Source: an uncultured Sphingobacteriales bacterium (GTDB lineage Bacteria > Bacteroidota > Bacteroidia > Chitinophagales > Chitinophagaceae). Taken from it: DNA of 43,041 nt. The notes beneath the pieces were generated by a model. It saw nothing but the letters and a program-made list of their open reading frames with translations, was not told where the DNA came from and did no database searches. The DNA lies in the NCBI GenBank assembly GCA_937871285.1, contig CALMQS010000005.1, forward strand, positions 1 through 43,041, read 5' to 3'. Positions 1 through 8,084 of this stretch are shown here, one piece after another (positions within the stretch are counted from its first letter, which is position 1; every line of letters starts with the position of its first letter). The position numbers were made by a program, and so were the translations under genes.

Positions 1-288
1 TGAATGGATAGTTTTTGACAGCAGGAATAATGAAAACGCAATAGGAAGTACAAGTTGCATCATCCCGATGTAAAGAATCATGGCTTTCAATACGCAAACT
101 TCCTGTTTGATGGAGATGATATCATATTTGTTTCAAGAACCGCTTTCGATGATGAGTCAGGCGGTGCAGACAATTGCCATAACGCTAATTTTTTTACTTT
201 TCACAGGGTTTCTAACTTCAGAGATCTGGTTAAAAGAAAAGTAGATTTTAACCTCCTTGCTCATCAAAAGGAGCTGTCTCAAAAGTGA
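1..288 (+). pseudogene. 3' remnant of a sialidase/BNR-like glycosidase gene
   Basis: The frame ending at 288 reads [15 protein letters not shown], then [17 protein letters not shown], then [14 protein letters not shown]. From memory this resembles the C-terminal end of Bacteroidota exo-alpha-sialidase-like (BNR-repeat) proteins, in which His-Pro-Asp-Val, Ser-Arg-Thr-Ala and Thr-Phe-His-Arg are recurrent. The same frame carries stops just upstream (positions 16-18, 28-33), while another frame over 2-60 reads EWIVFDSSRNNENA, so the coding sequence appears shifted or internally deleted. The last five residues (ELSQK) and the stop codon lie inside the inverted-repeat element at 266-420, so the natural C-terminus was replaced by element DNA. 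The alternative is a live gene with a sequencing error near 30. The family call is from recalled motifs only. Confidence 0.5.
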
Positions 289-420
289 TATTTGCCACTA
301 AGTCACGAACCTGCCTACCGGCAGGAACACGAAGAAAATAAAACCTGAAAATCAGGACTTTGTGCCCTCGTGTCTTAGTGGCATATCTTCTATACCAACC
401 CTTTTGAGACAACCTCTTTT
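266..420. mobile_element. MITE-like inverted-repeat element
   Basis: Positions 266-285 and the reverse complement of 401-420 match at about 16 of 20 bases, sharing TGTCTCAAAAG. Inside these ends, TTTGCCACTAAGTCACGAA (left) opposes CTCGTGTCTTAGTGGCATAT (right), giving a second imperfect inverted arm. The element is about 155 bp, has no coding capacity and carries a 16-bp palindrome at 310-325. The GTCTCAAAAG-type ends resemble insertion-sequence termini common in Bacteroidota, which suggests a non-autonomous element mobilised by a transposase elsewhere; that origin is inference. No clear target duplication is visible. It lies between the sialidase remnant and the tmRNA 3' end and could act as a hairpin terminator for tmRNA. 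Confidence 0.6.
310..325. repeat. GC palindrome copy 1 (inside MITE-like element)
   Basis: Sequence CCTGCCTACCGGCAGG: six-base arms CCTGCC/GGCAGG around TACC. It interrupts a CACGAA/CACGAAG word pair within the MITE-like element. It belongs to the same family as the copies at 19711-19730, 19815-19834, 19968-19986, 28118-28137 and 35421-35441. Confidence 0.7.
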
Positions 421-424
421 CCTG

Positions 425-794
425 TGGAGCTGCAGGGAGTCGAACCCTGGTCCAAACAAATCCGCCATACGCTTTCTACATGCTTATCTGATGATTCATT
501 GTCGGAGATAAACCGGACATCAACAAACCAATCTATCCCTTAGCTGGATGGTCTTAAGTTATGATCACAGCCTTTCATAACAGCAACCCGCTTTGTTTTG
601 ATGTCGGCGGCGGGGATTGGTAGCTGGTCAACCTTCCCGGCGGCCCTAATGACTATCTAATCACTGATTAGGCAGCCATGGCATACTGAGTATTGCCATT
701 TGAATTGTTGAATATTCAGATTAAGGTGCTAATTATCCAACGCACCGCATGCTTACACGTACAAAGAACTTTGCTGTCAAAACCGGTCAGCCCC
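425..794 (-). ncRNA. ssrA: transfer-messenger RNA (tmRNA)
   Basis: tmRNA rescues stalled ribosomes with SmpB and tags the nascent protein for proteolysis. Read on the minus strand, the 5' end GGGGCTGACCGGTTTTGAC (from 794) pairs as an acceptor stem with CAGCTCC just before the 3' end. The T-arm CAGGG-TTCGACT-CCCTG is perfect. The 3' terminal CCA is not fully encoded (A followed by CA). The tag frame at 668-697 reads GGC AAT ACT CAG TAT GCC ATG GCT GCC TAA, giving GNTQYAMAA, with the expected hydrophobic Ala-Ala end. The length of about 370 nt is normal for the one-piece form. The pseudoknots were not folded. A -7 promoter box lies about 75 bp upstream, implying a 5' leader removed by RNase P. 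Confidence 0.93.
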
Positions 795-802
795 GGATAT
801 AC

Positions 803-1027
803 AATTTGAAAATTTGAAAATGAGACAATTTGAAAATGAATACAACATGTCTCTTCAAAAAGCAACTGCAAATATACAAAAATAAACCGGTGATAGATAA
901 ACCTGTCCGGACCGCCCAGCATCGAAGCAAAGCCGTAGTCCTGGCAGGTTGCCCATTTCCGCCTGTGGTCTGACGCTCCTCCATCGCGTACCGACCGCTA
1001 CCATTTCCACATTTTCAAATTTTCAAA
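803..1027. repeat. Octamer word repeats in opposed arms
   Basis: The left arm (803-838) is AATTTGAA repeated with one variant unit (AATTTGAA, AATTTGAA, AATGAGAC, AATTTGAA). The right arm (1012-1027) is TTTTCAAA twice, the opposite orientation, ending at the rseP stop codon. Between the arms is about 170 bp with no ORF that looks real, apart from the tmRNA promoter. Confidence 0.6.
869..876 (-). promoter_or_regulatory. -7 promoter box for tmRNA
   Basis: Minus-strand TATATTTG matches the Bacteroidota TAnnTTTG -7 consensus about 75 bp before the mature tmRNA 5' end. No clear TTG -33 element is seen at 17-23 bp spacing. Confidence 0.45.
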
Positions 1028-2407
1028 TTACTTCCCCCTCCCCCATCCAAACCAGTCGTTACCATTAGCATAAATGAGCAAACCGAATAAGATGATCATA
1101 CCTGCAATCTGGGCGTATTCCAGGAATTTATCGCTGGGTTTGCGGCCGGATATCATTTCATACAGGGTAAACATTACATGCCCGCCATCTAATGCCGGTA
1201 TGGGTAATAAGTTCATAAAGGCAAGTACAATAGAAAAGAAGGCGGTAATCCGCCAAAAGGTTTCCCAGTCCCACCCGCTATCAGGGAATATAGATCCCAT
1301 TGCCTTAAAACCACCCACTCCTTTGTAAGCGCCCGTTTCGGGAGATAATATTTTTTTAAACTGGTCTATATAAAATTGCAACTGGTCGCCCGCCATTTTT
1401 ACGCCGGCAGGAAATGCTTCCAGCACACTGTATTTGGTTATCTGCAATTTCAATACACCCATGCTGTCTAAATCCGAAATGGTACTTACCGGGTAAAAAC
1501 CAATGGTACCATCGCTGGTTACTGCTGTGGGCAAAGACAAAGTATCTGCTCCTCTTAATACATTTACCTGAACGGTTTGATCCTTGTGTTTTTCGAGCGC
1601 ATTTTTGAGCTCATCAAAAAAAACAGCGGAAGCGCCATTTATTGCAATGATCTGGTCGCCGCTTTGTAAACCCGCTTTATAGGCATTGCTTGAATCGGCT
1701 ACTTCATTAACCACCACGGGTATGCGCGGCTCTAATAAAGGCATGCGGCTTCGTTTCTTTTCTACTAACTTTCCTATAAGGTCAACAGGAAGCGTAACCG
1801 TTTCCGGCTTACCCGCTCTTTCTATGCTTACATTATTTCCGAGGATCAGCTTTTTAACAATATCGGTATAGTCGTCTACCGGCTGATCGTTTACCGCTAA
1901 TATCTTATCGCCGTTCTTAAAGCCCAGGTCAAACATTAAGCTGTCTCTGAATGCCAATCCGTATTTCATTGAATTTACAGGCACCTTCTTTTCGCCCCAA
2001 ACCAATAGTATCATACTGTATATCAGGAAGGCAAGAAGGATATTCATGGTAACGCCTGCAACCATAATAATTAAACGCTGCCAGGCCGGTTTGCTCCTGA
2101 ATTCCCAGGGTTCGGCGGGCTTTTTCATCTGCTCTTTATCCATGCTTTCGTCAATCATGCCCGCTATTTTCACATAACCTCCCAATGGCAGCCAGCCAAT
2201 GCCATACTCCGTTTCGCCTACTTTCTTTTTAAACAATGAGAACCAGGGATCAAAGAACAGGTAAAACTTTTCCACCCTGCATTTAAACCATTTGGCGGTA
2301 AGATAATGTCCTAATTCATGTATGATGACCAGAATAGAAAGCGACAGAATCAATTGCCCTGCCTGTAAACCCACTGATGCCCAGTTTATCGCTAATAATG
2401 TTATCAT
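1028..2407 (-). CDS. rseP: RIP zinc metalloprotease (site-2 protease family)
   Basis: This is an intramembrane protease of the inner membrane that cleaves transmembrane segments of regulatory or signal-peptide substrates (RseP/RasP family). The 459-residue product has the zinc motif HELGH (His30, Glu31, His34) in its first membrane helix. One or two PDZ-like segments follow in the periplasmic loop (around 120-320), with 'AGLQSGDQIIAING' as a typical PDZ signature. The second metal-site motif NLLPIPALDGGH lies near the C-terminus between the last membrane helices. Length fits the RseP branch. It lies 87 bp downstream of dxr on the same strand; the dxr-rseP neighbourhood is common in bacteria. 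All catalytic residues are present. Confidence 0.95.
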   Translation of the reverse strand: MITLLAINWASVGLQAGQLILSLSILVIIHELGHYLTAKWFKCRVEKFYLFFDPWFSLFKKKVGETEYGIGWLPLGGYVKIAGMIDESMDKEQMKKPAEPWEFRSKPAWQRLIIMVAGVTMNILLAFLIYSMILLVWGEKKVPVNSMKYGLAFRDSLMFDLGFKNGDKILAVNDQPVDDYTDIVKKLILGNNVSIERAGKPETVTLPVDLIGKLVEKKRSRMPLLEPRIPVVVNEVADSSNAYKAGLQSGDQIIAINGASAVFFDELKNALEKHKDQTVQVNVLRGADTLSLPTAVTSDGTIGFYPVSTISDLDSMGVLKLQITKYSVLEAFPAGVKMAGDQLQFYIDQFKKILSPETGAYKGVGGFKAMGSIFPDSGWDWETFWRITAFFSIVLAFMNLLPIPALDGGHVMFTLYEMISGRKPSDKFLEYAQIAGMIILFGLLIYANGNDWFGWGRGK

Positions 2408-2494
2408 TTAAATGTATTAACTTTTGTTGTTGTTGAAACGGCAATAATGAAGTTTTCTTTTTTCACCTTCCGTTTTCTTATTGTTATATATGTG

Positions 2495-3649
2495 TTATAT
2501 ATGGATTAAAGAAGCGGCAAAATTACGGGCTGCGGCATCGCTCTCAAAATATTCTTCCAGGGTGGGTTTTTCTATATAAGGTATTTTGTCCATGGCTCTT
2601 TCCACCATTTCCATCATATCTAAAAAACCTATCCTGTTGCGTAAAAAACCATATACCGCAATTTCATTAGCGGCATTGAGCACGCAGGGGGTATTACCGC
2701 CTTTCTGCAAGGCCTGCATGGCAAGCGCCAGGTTGCGAAAAGTTTTGATATCGGGCTGCTCAAAGTGTAGCCCGGAAGAGCGTGTGAAATCATACCGGGG
2801 AAAAGTGTTGGGTATGCGCTGCGGAAAAGCAAGCGCATATTGTATAGGCACTTTCATATCGGGCAGGCCCATCTGGGCTTTAATACTGCCGTCTTCAAAC
2901 TGCACCATGGAATGTATGATGCTTTCGGGATGCACAATTACCTGTATCTGATCAGGCTGCAGGTTAAACAGCCAGCGCGCTTCAATCATTTCCAGTCCCT
3001 TATTCATTAAGGTGGCGGAGTCAACGGAAATTTTAGCGCCCATATTCCAGTTGGGGTGCTGCAGCGCGTGCTCCTTTTTTACATTCACCAAAAAGTTGGG
3101 TTTTTTACCCAGGAAGGGACCGCCGGATGCCGTTAGCACCACTTTCTCTATCTTATTTCTTGTTTCCCCTATCAAACATTGAAAAATAGCGGAATGCTCA
3201 GAATCAACAGGTATTACAGGCACTCTTTTTTCTACCGCTTTTTGCATCACAATATCCCCCGCCACTACCAGCGTTTCTTTATTAGCCAATGCAATGGCTT
3301 TGCCCGACTCAATGGCCTTCAAAGTAGATTTTAGCCCGGCAAAACCCACAATAGCCGCCAGCATCATATCATAAGTATCAAAAGCTGCTACTTCATCTAA
3401 TGCCTTCTCGCCCGCAAAAACTTTTACGTTTGTTGAGGCCAGCGCATCCCTTACCGCGGCATACTTATTTTCATTTACAATAACTACCGCATTGGGATTG
3501 AATTTTTTTGCCTGTTGTATCAGCAGCTTATCATTGGAATGAGCGGTTAAAATTTCCACCTCAAATCTATCCACATTAGAAGCGATCACTTCCAGGGCCT
3601 GTGTGCCTACGGAACCTGTGGAACCAAATATAGCTATTCGTTTTTTCAT
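2495..3649 (-). CDS. dxr: 1-deoxy-D-xylulose 5-phosphate reductoisomerase
   Basis: Dxr converts DXP to 2-C-methyl-D-erythritol 4-phosphate with NADPH, the committed step of the MEP isoprenoid pathway, in the cytoplasm. The 384-residue protein begins with the NADPH-binding stretch GSTGSVGTQAL. It then shows LANKETLV, the metal/substrate site PVDSEHSAIFQC, TASGGPF, HPNWNMGAKISVDSATLMNKGLE and VHPESIIHSMVQF. Length is normal for the family. It sits 77 bp below the GH3 gene and 87 bp above rseP, all on the minus strand, so a shared transcript is plausible. I see no separate strong promoter in the 77-bp gap. Confidence 0.97.
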   Translation of the reverse strand: MKKRIAIFGSTGSVGTQALEVIASNVDRFEVEILTAHSNDKLLIQQAKKFNPNAVVIVNENKYAAVRDALASTNVKVFAGEKALDEVAAFDTYDMMLAAIVGFAGLKSTLKAIESGKAIALANKETLVVAGDIVMQKAVEKRVPVIPVDSEHSAIFQCLIGETRNKIEKVVLTASGGPFLGKKPNFLVNVKKEHALQHPNWNMGAKISVDSATLMNKGLEMIEARWLFNLQPDQIQVIVHPESIIHSMVQFEDGSIKAQMGLPDMKVPIQYALAFPQRIPNTFPRYDFTRSSGLHFEQPDIKTFRNLALAMQALQKGGNTPCVLNAANEIAVYGFLRNRIGFLDMMEMVERAMDKIPYIEKPTLEEYFESDAAARNFAASLIHI

Positions 3650-3726
3650 TCAATTATATTGCTGCCGGTGCAGTTCGGGTATTCAAGATACAGCATGTAA
3701 AAGCATTGATAAAAAATATCTCATCA

Positions 3727-5256
3727 TCATTTCAGCCCACGGCCCTGCTGTTCAGGCGATGCTTCCTGCAGGTAGTACCTCAATTCATCCGCTATTTTCC
3801 TGTCGTTGCTTAAACGGGGAACCTTGTTTTGTCCGCCCAGCTTGCCTACGCTTTTCATATATTCTATAAAACCATTCTTTCTTACCGGGCGTATTTTCAG
3901 CGTTTGAAGAATATTGCCTTTGATAAGGTCATCATAATAAATATTCTTCTCTCTTAAATTCCGGTCAACCGCCATTGAAAAATCAGAGATGCTCTGCGGA
4001 GGGTTTTCAAATTCTATAAACCACTCGTGGTAACTTTTACCCCTGCCCTGTTCTATCACAGGCGCCACCGTAAATTCTGTAACCTTCAGTCCTTCCTTTT
4101 CAGCGGCTTTCATTAAGCTGTATTCCACCTCCTCACCAATAACGTGTTCGCCAAAGGCAGATATAAAATGTTTAATACGCCCCGTAACCACTATCCGGAA
4201 AGGGTCTGTTGAAACAAATTTTACAATATCCCCCAGGTTATAGCCCCACAAGCCGGCATTACTGTTAATGATGAGGGCATAATTTTCACCCGCTTTTACC
4301 TCTTTAAGAGAGAGCCGCGTTGGATTGTCGGAAAAAATTTCCTGCGCAGGCACAAACTCAAAATATATCCCAAAGTTGGTATTGAGCAGTAAGCCCTCCT
4401 GCTCCTGCGAATCCTGGAAAGCAAAAAAACCTTCCGATGCCGGGTAAGTTTCGATGGTATCTACTTTTTTACCTATGCTTTCAAATAATCTGGCTTTATA
4501 CGGCTCAAAGTTCACCCCGCCCTGTACCATTACATTAAAATTAGGAAACAGGTCTTTTATCTTTTTACCGCTGCGGGCCGTTAGCCGGTCAAAATACATC
4601 TGCATCCAGGGTGGTATACCGCTTATCATCGTCATGTCCTGGTCAATCGTTTCGTCCACTATCTTTTCCAGCTTGGTTTCCCAGTCTTCAATGCAATTGG
4701 TTTCATAGCTGGGCAACTGGTTGGTACGCAGGTACCGGGGTATAAGATGATTGGAAATGCCGCTTAACCGGCCCGTGGGTATGCCGCCAACCCTTTCAAG
4801 CACCGGGCTGCCGCTGAGGAAGATCATTTTACCGTTGGCGGAGGAATAGTTTCCGGTTTCCGACATATAACAAAAAAAAGCGTTGCGGGCCGTTTCAAAA
4901 TGATTATCTACCGATTCTTTTGTAATAGGAATATACTTCACCCCGCTGGTGGTACCGCTGGTTTTGGCAAAGTAAATAGGCAGACCCTTCCATAACACAT
5001 TGTGTTTGCCCTGCTTAATGCGTTCAATATAGGGCTTAAAGGCCTCGTAATCGCGGATGGGAACAGCCTGCCTGAACTCGTTGTAAGCAGCCACCTCATT
5101 AAAAGCGTGCGCTATCCCGAATTCGGTTTTCCTTCCTGTTTTCAGCAGGTCTTTCAATATCTGCTCCTGGTCGGCCAGGGCCGTAAACATAGATCTTTTT
5201 ACCTGCTTATGGATATAGCCGGCAAATGGCTTTGCCAAAAAGGATTTAATCTTCAT
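3727..5256 (-). CDS. GH3 family protein (acyl-adenylate/amido synthetase fold)
   Basis: The 509-residue protein matches the bacterial GH3 (auxin-responsive promoter) family, whose plant members conjugate acyl acids to amino acids through an acyl-adenylate. The substrate of the Bacteroidota members is unknown. Visible motifs are the nucleotide-binding loop AKTSGTTSGVKYIPIT (about 95-110), MVQGGVNFEPY, ETYPASEGFFAFQ, the ATP/ribose region LWGYNLGDIVKF and VVTGRIKHFISAFGEHVI. There is no signal peptide. It is the first gene of the minus-strand run GH3-dxr-rseP and has its own -7 box at 5285-5292. Nothing is truncated. Family assignment is firm, function is not. Confidence 0.9.
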   Translation of the reverse strand: MKIKSFLAKPFAGYIHKQVKRSMFTALADQEQILKDLLKTGRKTEFGIAHAFNEVAAYNEFRQAVPIRDYEAFKPYIERIKQGKHNVLWKGLPIYFAKTSGTTSGVKYIPITKESVDNHFETARNAFFCYMSETGNYSSANGKMIFLSGSPVLERVGGIPTGRLSGISNHLIPRYLRTNQLPSYETNCIEDWETKLEKIVDETIDQDMTMISGIPPWMQMYFDRLTARSGKKIKDLFPNFNVMVQGGVNFEPYKARLFESIGKKVDTIETYPASEGFFAFQDSQEQEGLLLNTNFGIYFEFVPAQEIFSDNPTRLSLKEVKAGENYALIINSNAGLWGYNLGDIVKFVSTDPFRIVVTGRIKHFISAFGEHVIGEEVEYSLMKAAEKEGLKVTEFTVAPVIEQGRGKSYHEWFIEFENPPQSISDFSMAVDRNLREKNIYYDDLIKGNILQTLKIRPVRKNGFIEYMKSVGKLGGQNKVPRLSNDRKIADELRYYLQEASPEQQGRGLK

Positions 5257-5284
5257 GTGCTTTCAGCAAGAATAGTTGAGACCG

Positions 5285-5292
5285 CAAAGATA
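5285..5292 (-). promoter_or_regulatory. -7 promoter box for the GH3 gene
   Basis: Minus-strand TATCTTTG, a full TAnnTTTG match, lies 29 bp before the GH3 start codon. The best TTG upstream is closer (12 bp) than the usual -33 spacing. Confidence 0.5.
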
Positions 5293-5347
5293 GCCTTACG
5301 GCTGCAAAGCGACACGGTAAGCAGGGAAGATTTTTTCTTTCAATTAT

Positions 5348-5377
5348 TTGCCGGGAAGAAAATTAACCCTACCTTTG
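5348..5377 (+). promoter_or_regulatory. Promoter of rplU-rpmA
   Basis: TTG at 5348-5350 and TACCTTTG at 5370-5377 are separated by 19 bp, fitting the Bacteroidota -33/-7 consensus. The rplU start follows 20 bp later, which also argues against the longer upstream reading frame being used. Confidence 0.65.
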
Positions 5378-5397
5378 CACTCCTTAAAATTCGCCTC

Positions 5398-5700
5398 ATG
5401 TTTGCAATAGTTAAAATAGCCGGTCAGCAGTTTAAAGTTCAGCAGGGACAGAACCTGTACGTTCCGCATTTAGATGGAAAAGCAGGCGACGCCCTGGAGT
5501 TTACTGATGTGTTGCTGGCAGATAATGGTGATACCTTATCAACCGGCGCCGATGTAAAGATAAAAGTTAAAGCCGAAATAGTTGGCGAAGTACAGGGCAA
5601 TAAAGTCATTGCCTTTAAAATGAAAAGAAGAAAAGGCTTCCGTAAAAAACACGGACACCGTACTTTGTTTACGCATATCAAGGTAACAGATATCGCATAG
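5398..5700 (+). CDS. rplU: Large ribosomal subunit protein bL21
   Basis: bL21 binds 23S rRNA in the 50S subunit. The 100-residue protein starts MFAIVKIAGQQFKVQQGQ, the usual L21 N-terminus, and ends with the basic stretch KMKRRKGFRKKHGHRTLFTHIKVTDI. The open frame continues far upstream without a stop, but the start at 5398 gives the normal family length and lies just after a consensus promoter. rpmA follows after 51 bp, the near-universal rplU-rpmA pairing. Confidence 0.97.
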   Translation: MFAIVKIAGQQFKVQQGQNLYVPHLDGKAGDALEFTDVLLADNGDTLSTGADVKIKVKAEIVGEVQGNKVIAFKMKRRKGFRKKHGHRTLFTHIKVTDIA

Positions 5701-5751
5701 TTGAAATTCGAGTACTGAAATTCGAAATTGTAATTTCTAAATTAAAAGATC

Positions 5752-6018
5752 ATGGCACATAAGAAAGGCGAAGGCAGTGTAAAAAACGGCCGCGACTCGC
5801 AAAGTAAACGCTTGGGTGTAAAAATATATGGCGGACAACCTGCAATTGCAGGCAACATTATTGTTCGCCAGCGTGGCACCGCTTACCATCCCGGTAAGAA
5901 CGTAGGTGTGGGAAGAGACTTTACCCTGTTCGCACTGAACGATGGTATGGTTGAATTTAAGAAGGGGAAAAACAACAAAACCTTTGTTTCTGTAGCCGCT
6001 GCTGAAGCAACAGATTAA
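5752..6018 (+). CDS. rpmA: Large ribosomal subunit protein bL27
   Basis: bL27 lies near the peptidyl transferase centre of the 50S subunit. The 88-residue protein has the standard form [20 protein letters not shown], then [42 protein letters not shown]. The N-terminus MAHKK needs no leader cleavage, unlike Firmicutes L27. It is co-directional with rplU and probably on the same transcript. Confidence 0.97.
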   Translation: MAHKKGEGSVKNGRDSQSKRLGVKIYGGQPAIAGNIIVRQRGTAYHPGKNVGVGRDFTLFALNDGMVEFKKGKNNKTFVSVAAAEATD

Positions 6019-6027
6019 AAAAAAATT

Positions 6028-6056
6028 TTGCAGTTGGAAAAATGTTTTTACTTTTA
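6028..6056 (+). promoter_or_regulatory. Possible promoter of the H1-like gene
   Basis: TTG at 6028-6030 and TACTTTTA at 6049-6056 (one mismatch to TAnnTTTG) are 18 bp apart, about 43 bp before the start codon. Confidence 0.4.
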
Positions 6057-6099
6057 TGACGTTAATCCATTATTAACTAACCATTAAATTCTAAAAAAC

Positions 6100-6282
6100 A
6101 TGGCAACTGTAAAAAAAGCCGCTAAAAAAGCTGCTCCTAAAAAGGCCGCTAAGAAAGCTGCTCCTAAAAAAGCCGCTAAGAAAGCTGCCCCTAAAAAGGC
6201 TGCTAAGAAAGCTGCTCCTAAAAAAGCCGCTAAGAAAGCCGCTCCTAAAAAAGCTGCTAAGAAAGCCGCTAAGAAGAAATAA
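6100..6282 (+). CDS. Histone H1-like Lys/Ala/Pro repeat protein
   Basis: The 60-residue protein is almost entirely KAAPKKAAK-type repeats: after MATVKKAAKK the nine-residue unit (27 bp) occurs about five times and ends in AAKKAAKKK. Composition is Lys, Ala and Pro only, apart from the first few residues. Such tails occur in eukaryotic-like histone H1 proteins of bacteria and in AlgP-like proteins, which bind DNA non-specifically, so a nucleoid-associated role is the best guess. No globular domain is present. It follows rpmA by 81 bp, has a possible promoter, and a strong terminator lies 36 bp downstream. Synonymous wobble differences between repeat units (AAA/AAG, GCT/GCC) argue that the repeat is maintained as protein. 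The opposite-strand open frame is a by-product of the repeat. Confidence 0.8.
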   Translation: MATVKKAAKKAAPKKAAKKAAPKKAAKKAAPKKAAKKAAPKKAAKKAAPKKAAKKAAKKK

Positions 6283-6317
6283 GCTTAGCTTTTTTCTCAA
6301 CAGCTCAAAAAATAATA

Positions 6318-6341
6318 AGTCCCGTTTACGGGACTTTTTTT
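6318..6341 (+). terminator. Rho-independent terminator after the H1-like gene
   Basis: Perfect 7-bp stem AGTCCCG/CGGGACT with loop TTTA, followed by a run of T. The flanking A-run makes it potentially bidirectional. Confidence 0.85.
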
Positions 6342-6403
6342 ATTATTGGCCTGCTCAGCGGGTGGTTAGCATATTCCGAATCTTACATTTCAAACCTATC
6401 TAC

Positions 6404-8077
6404 ATGGATAATTCTCAGATAGCAGATGCCTTTTCCCTGCTTTCCAAACTCATAGACATTCATGGTGAAAACAGCTTTAAAGCAAAATCCTATGCCATAG
6501 CGGCATACACTATAGAAAAATTGCCTGTTGCGCTGAGTGCATTACCCGATGAAAAAATATTCACTATAAAAGGCATTGGCGACACCATTGGCAAAAAGAT
6601 CATGGAGATGAGGCAAAGCGGGAAATTAAACGCGCTGGAAATATACCTGCAAAAAACACCTCCAGGCGTACTGGAAATGCTGCACATAAAAGGCCTCGGA
6701 CCTAAAAAGATTGCCGTGATATGGAAGGAAATGGGCCTGGAAACGATTGGCGAATTATTGTATGCCTGTAATGAAAACAGGCTATTGCTTTTTAAAGGAT
6801 TTGGAGAAAAGACACAGCAGAATGTAAAAACTTATATCGAATTTTACCTCCGCAGCAAAGGAAGTTATTTATATGCCGGCATAGAACCCTATGCCCTGAG
6901 CATGCAGCAACAACTCCAAAAACAATTTCCCAATCATAGATTTGTACACACCGGCGCTTTTGCAAGACAGCTCGAAACGATTGATAAGCTGGAATGGGTA
7001 AGTACCGCCGGCAACACCGAACTGGAACAGTTCTTTTCAGCACTTCCCTTTTCCGTTACTGAAAAAAACGAATCCGGTATTAGCTTTAAAACGGAAGATA
7101 ACATAGTCCTTACCTTTTACGCTGCCCGGGATGAGAACTTTGGGAGCATTTTATTTCATACCTGTTGCTCCGGCGCCTTTTTAAATGAATGGGAAAAAAG
7201 ATTTCCATCTGCGCAGGTCTATAGCAGCGAAGAACAGGTTTTTAAAGCGGCTGGCGTTCCTTACCTTCCTCCCTGCCTCCGCGAAAAAGAAACGATAATA
7301 GCTGCGGCAATGAACAAGCCATCCCTGCAACTTATTCAGCCGGAAGATGTAAAAGCGGTTATTCACAGCCACAGCAACTGGAGCGATGGAAGACAAAGCA
7401 TAGAAGAAATGGCAAGAGCAGCCATTGAAAAAGGATTTGAATACCTGGTGATCAGCGACCACAGTAAATCGGCCTTTTACGCCAACGGGCTAAAGGAAGA
7501 CAGGGTAAAGGAACAGCACCTTTATATTGATAACCTTAATGAACAACTGCGCCCTTTTAAAATATTTAAAAGCATTGAATCCGATATTTTGAATGACGGC
7601 AGCCTGGATTACCCTAACCAGGTATTAGCTACATTCGACCTGGTCATCGCTTCCGTTCACGCTAACCTTAAAATGACGGAAGACAAAGCCATGCTACGCT
7701 TATTAACAGCCATTCAAAATCCGTATACTACTATACTGGGGCACATGACGGGAAGGCTGCTGCTGAGCAGGGAAGGATATCCGGTAGATCATAAAACACT
7801 TATTGATGCCTGCGTGGAGCACCATGTGGTCATAGAGTTAAACGCCCATCCGCGGCGCCTTGATATGGACCGGCGCTGGATTGATTATGCGCTGGAGAAA
7901 GGGGCCGTTATCTCCATTGATCCCGATGCACATCATACAGAGGGCTATAATGATATACGCTACGGCGTGCTTGCCGCGCAAAAGGCCGGGTTAACCCGCC
8001 AAAGCAACCTCAGCAGCTATAGCCTTCAGGAGTTTGAATTTTTTTTACAGAAAAGAAAAGAGAAAAAAGGGATTTAA
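6404..8077 (+). CDS. polX: PolX-family protein with PHP phosphoesterase domain; degenerate polymerase palm
   Basis: Bacterial family-X DNA polymerases join a Pol-beta-like core to a C-terminal PHP 3'-5' exonuclease/AP-endonuclease domain used in base excision repair. This 557-residue protein (start MDNSQIADAF at 6404; an upstream GTG adds 14 unlikely residues) has the N-terminal helix-hairpin-helix part: IKGIGDTIGKKIMEM, IKGLGPKKIAVIW and FKGFGEKTQQNV. The palm motif that normally reads GS-RR-ET--D-D is here TGAFARQLETIDKLEWV, so the catalytic Asp pair is replaced by Lys and Glu, and the third Asp also appears lost. The PHP domain is complete: HSHSNWSDG, SDHS, ESDI, GHMTGR, ELNAHP, DPDAHH. 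I infer a nuclease without polymerase activity. Confidence 0.88.
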   Translation: MDNSQIADAFSLLSKLIDIHGENSFKAKSYAIAAYTIEKLPVALSALPDEKIFTIKGIGDTIGKKIMEMRQSGKLNALEIYLQKTPPGVLEMLHIKGLGPKKIAVIWKEMGLETIGELLYACNENRLLLFKGFGEKTQQNVKTYIEFYLRSKGSYLYAGIEPYALSMQQQLQKQFPNHRFVHTGAFARQLETIDKLEWVSTAGNTELEQFFSALPFSVTEKNESGISFKTEDNIVLTFYAARDENFGSILFHTCCSGAFLNEWEKRFPSAQVYSSEEQVFKAAGVPYLPPCLREKETIIAAAMNKPSLQLIQPEDVKAVIHSHSNWSDGRQSIEEMARAAIEKGFEYLVISDHSKSAFYANGLKEDRVKEQHLYIDNLNEQLRPFKIFKSIESDILNDGSLDYPNQVLATFDLVIASVHANLKMTEDKAMLRLLTAIQNPYTTILGHMTGRLLLSREGYPVDHKTLIDACVEHHVVIELNAHPRRLDMDRRWIDYALEKGAVISIDPDAHHTEGYNDIRYGVLAAQKAGLTRQSNLSSYSLQEFEFFLQKRKEKKGI

Positions 8078-8084
8078 GACAGGT

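Noticed and set aside
5002..5397. Long upstream extension of the rplU reading frame (232 aa in total)
   Set aside because: It overlaps the GH3 gene on the other strand, crosses the rplU promoter, and the product from 5398 already has normal L21 length.
6091..6300. Minus-strand frame rich in SFLSGFFRSS repeats opposite the H1-like gene
   Set aside because: It is the mirror of the Lys/Ala repeat; the plus-strand product has the terminator, promoter and known composition.
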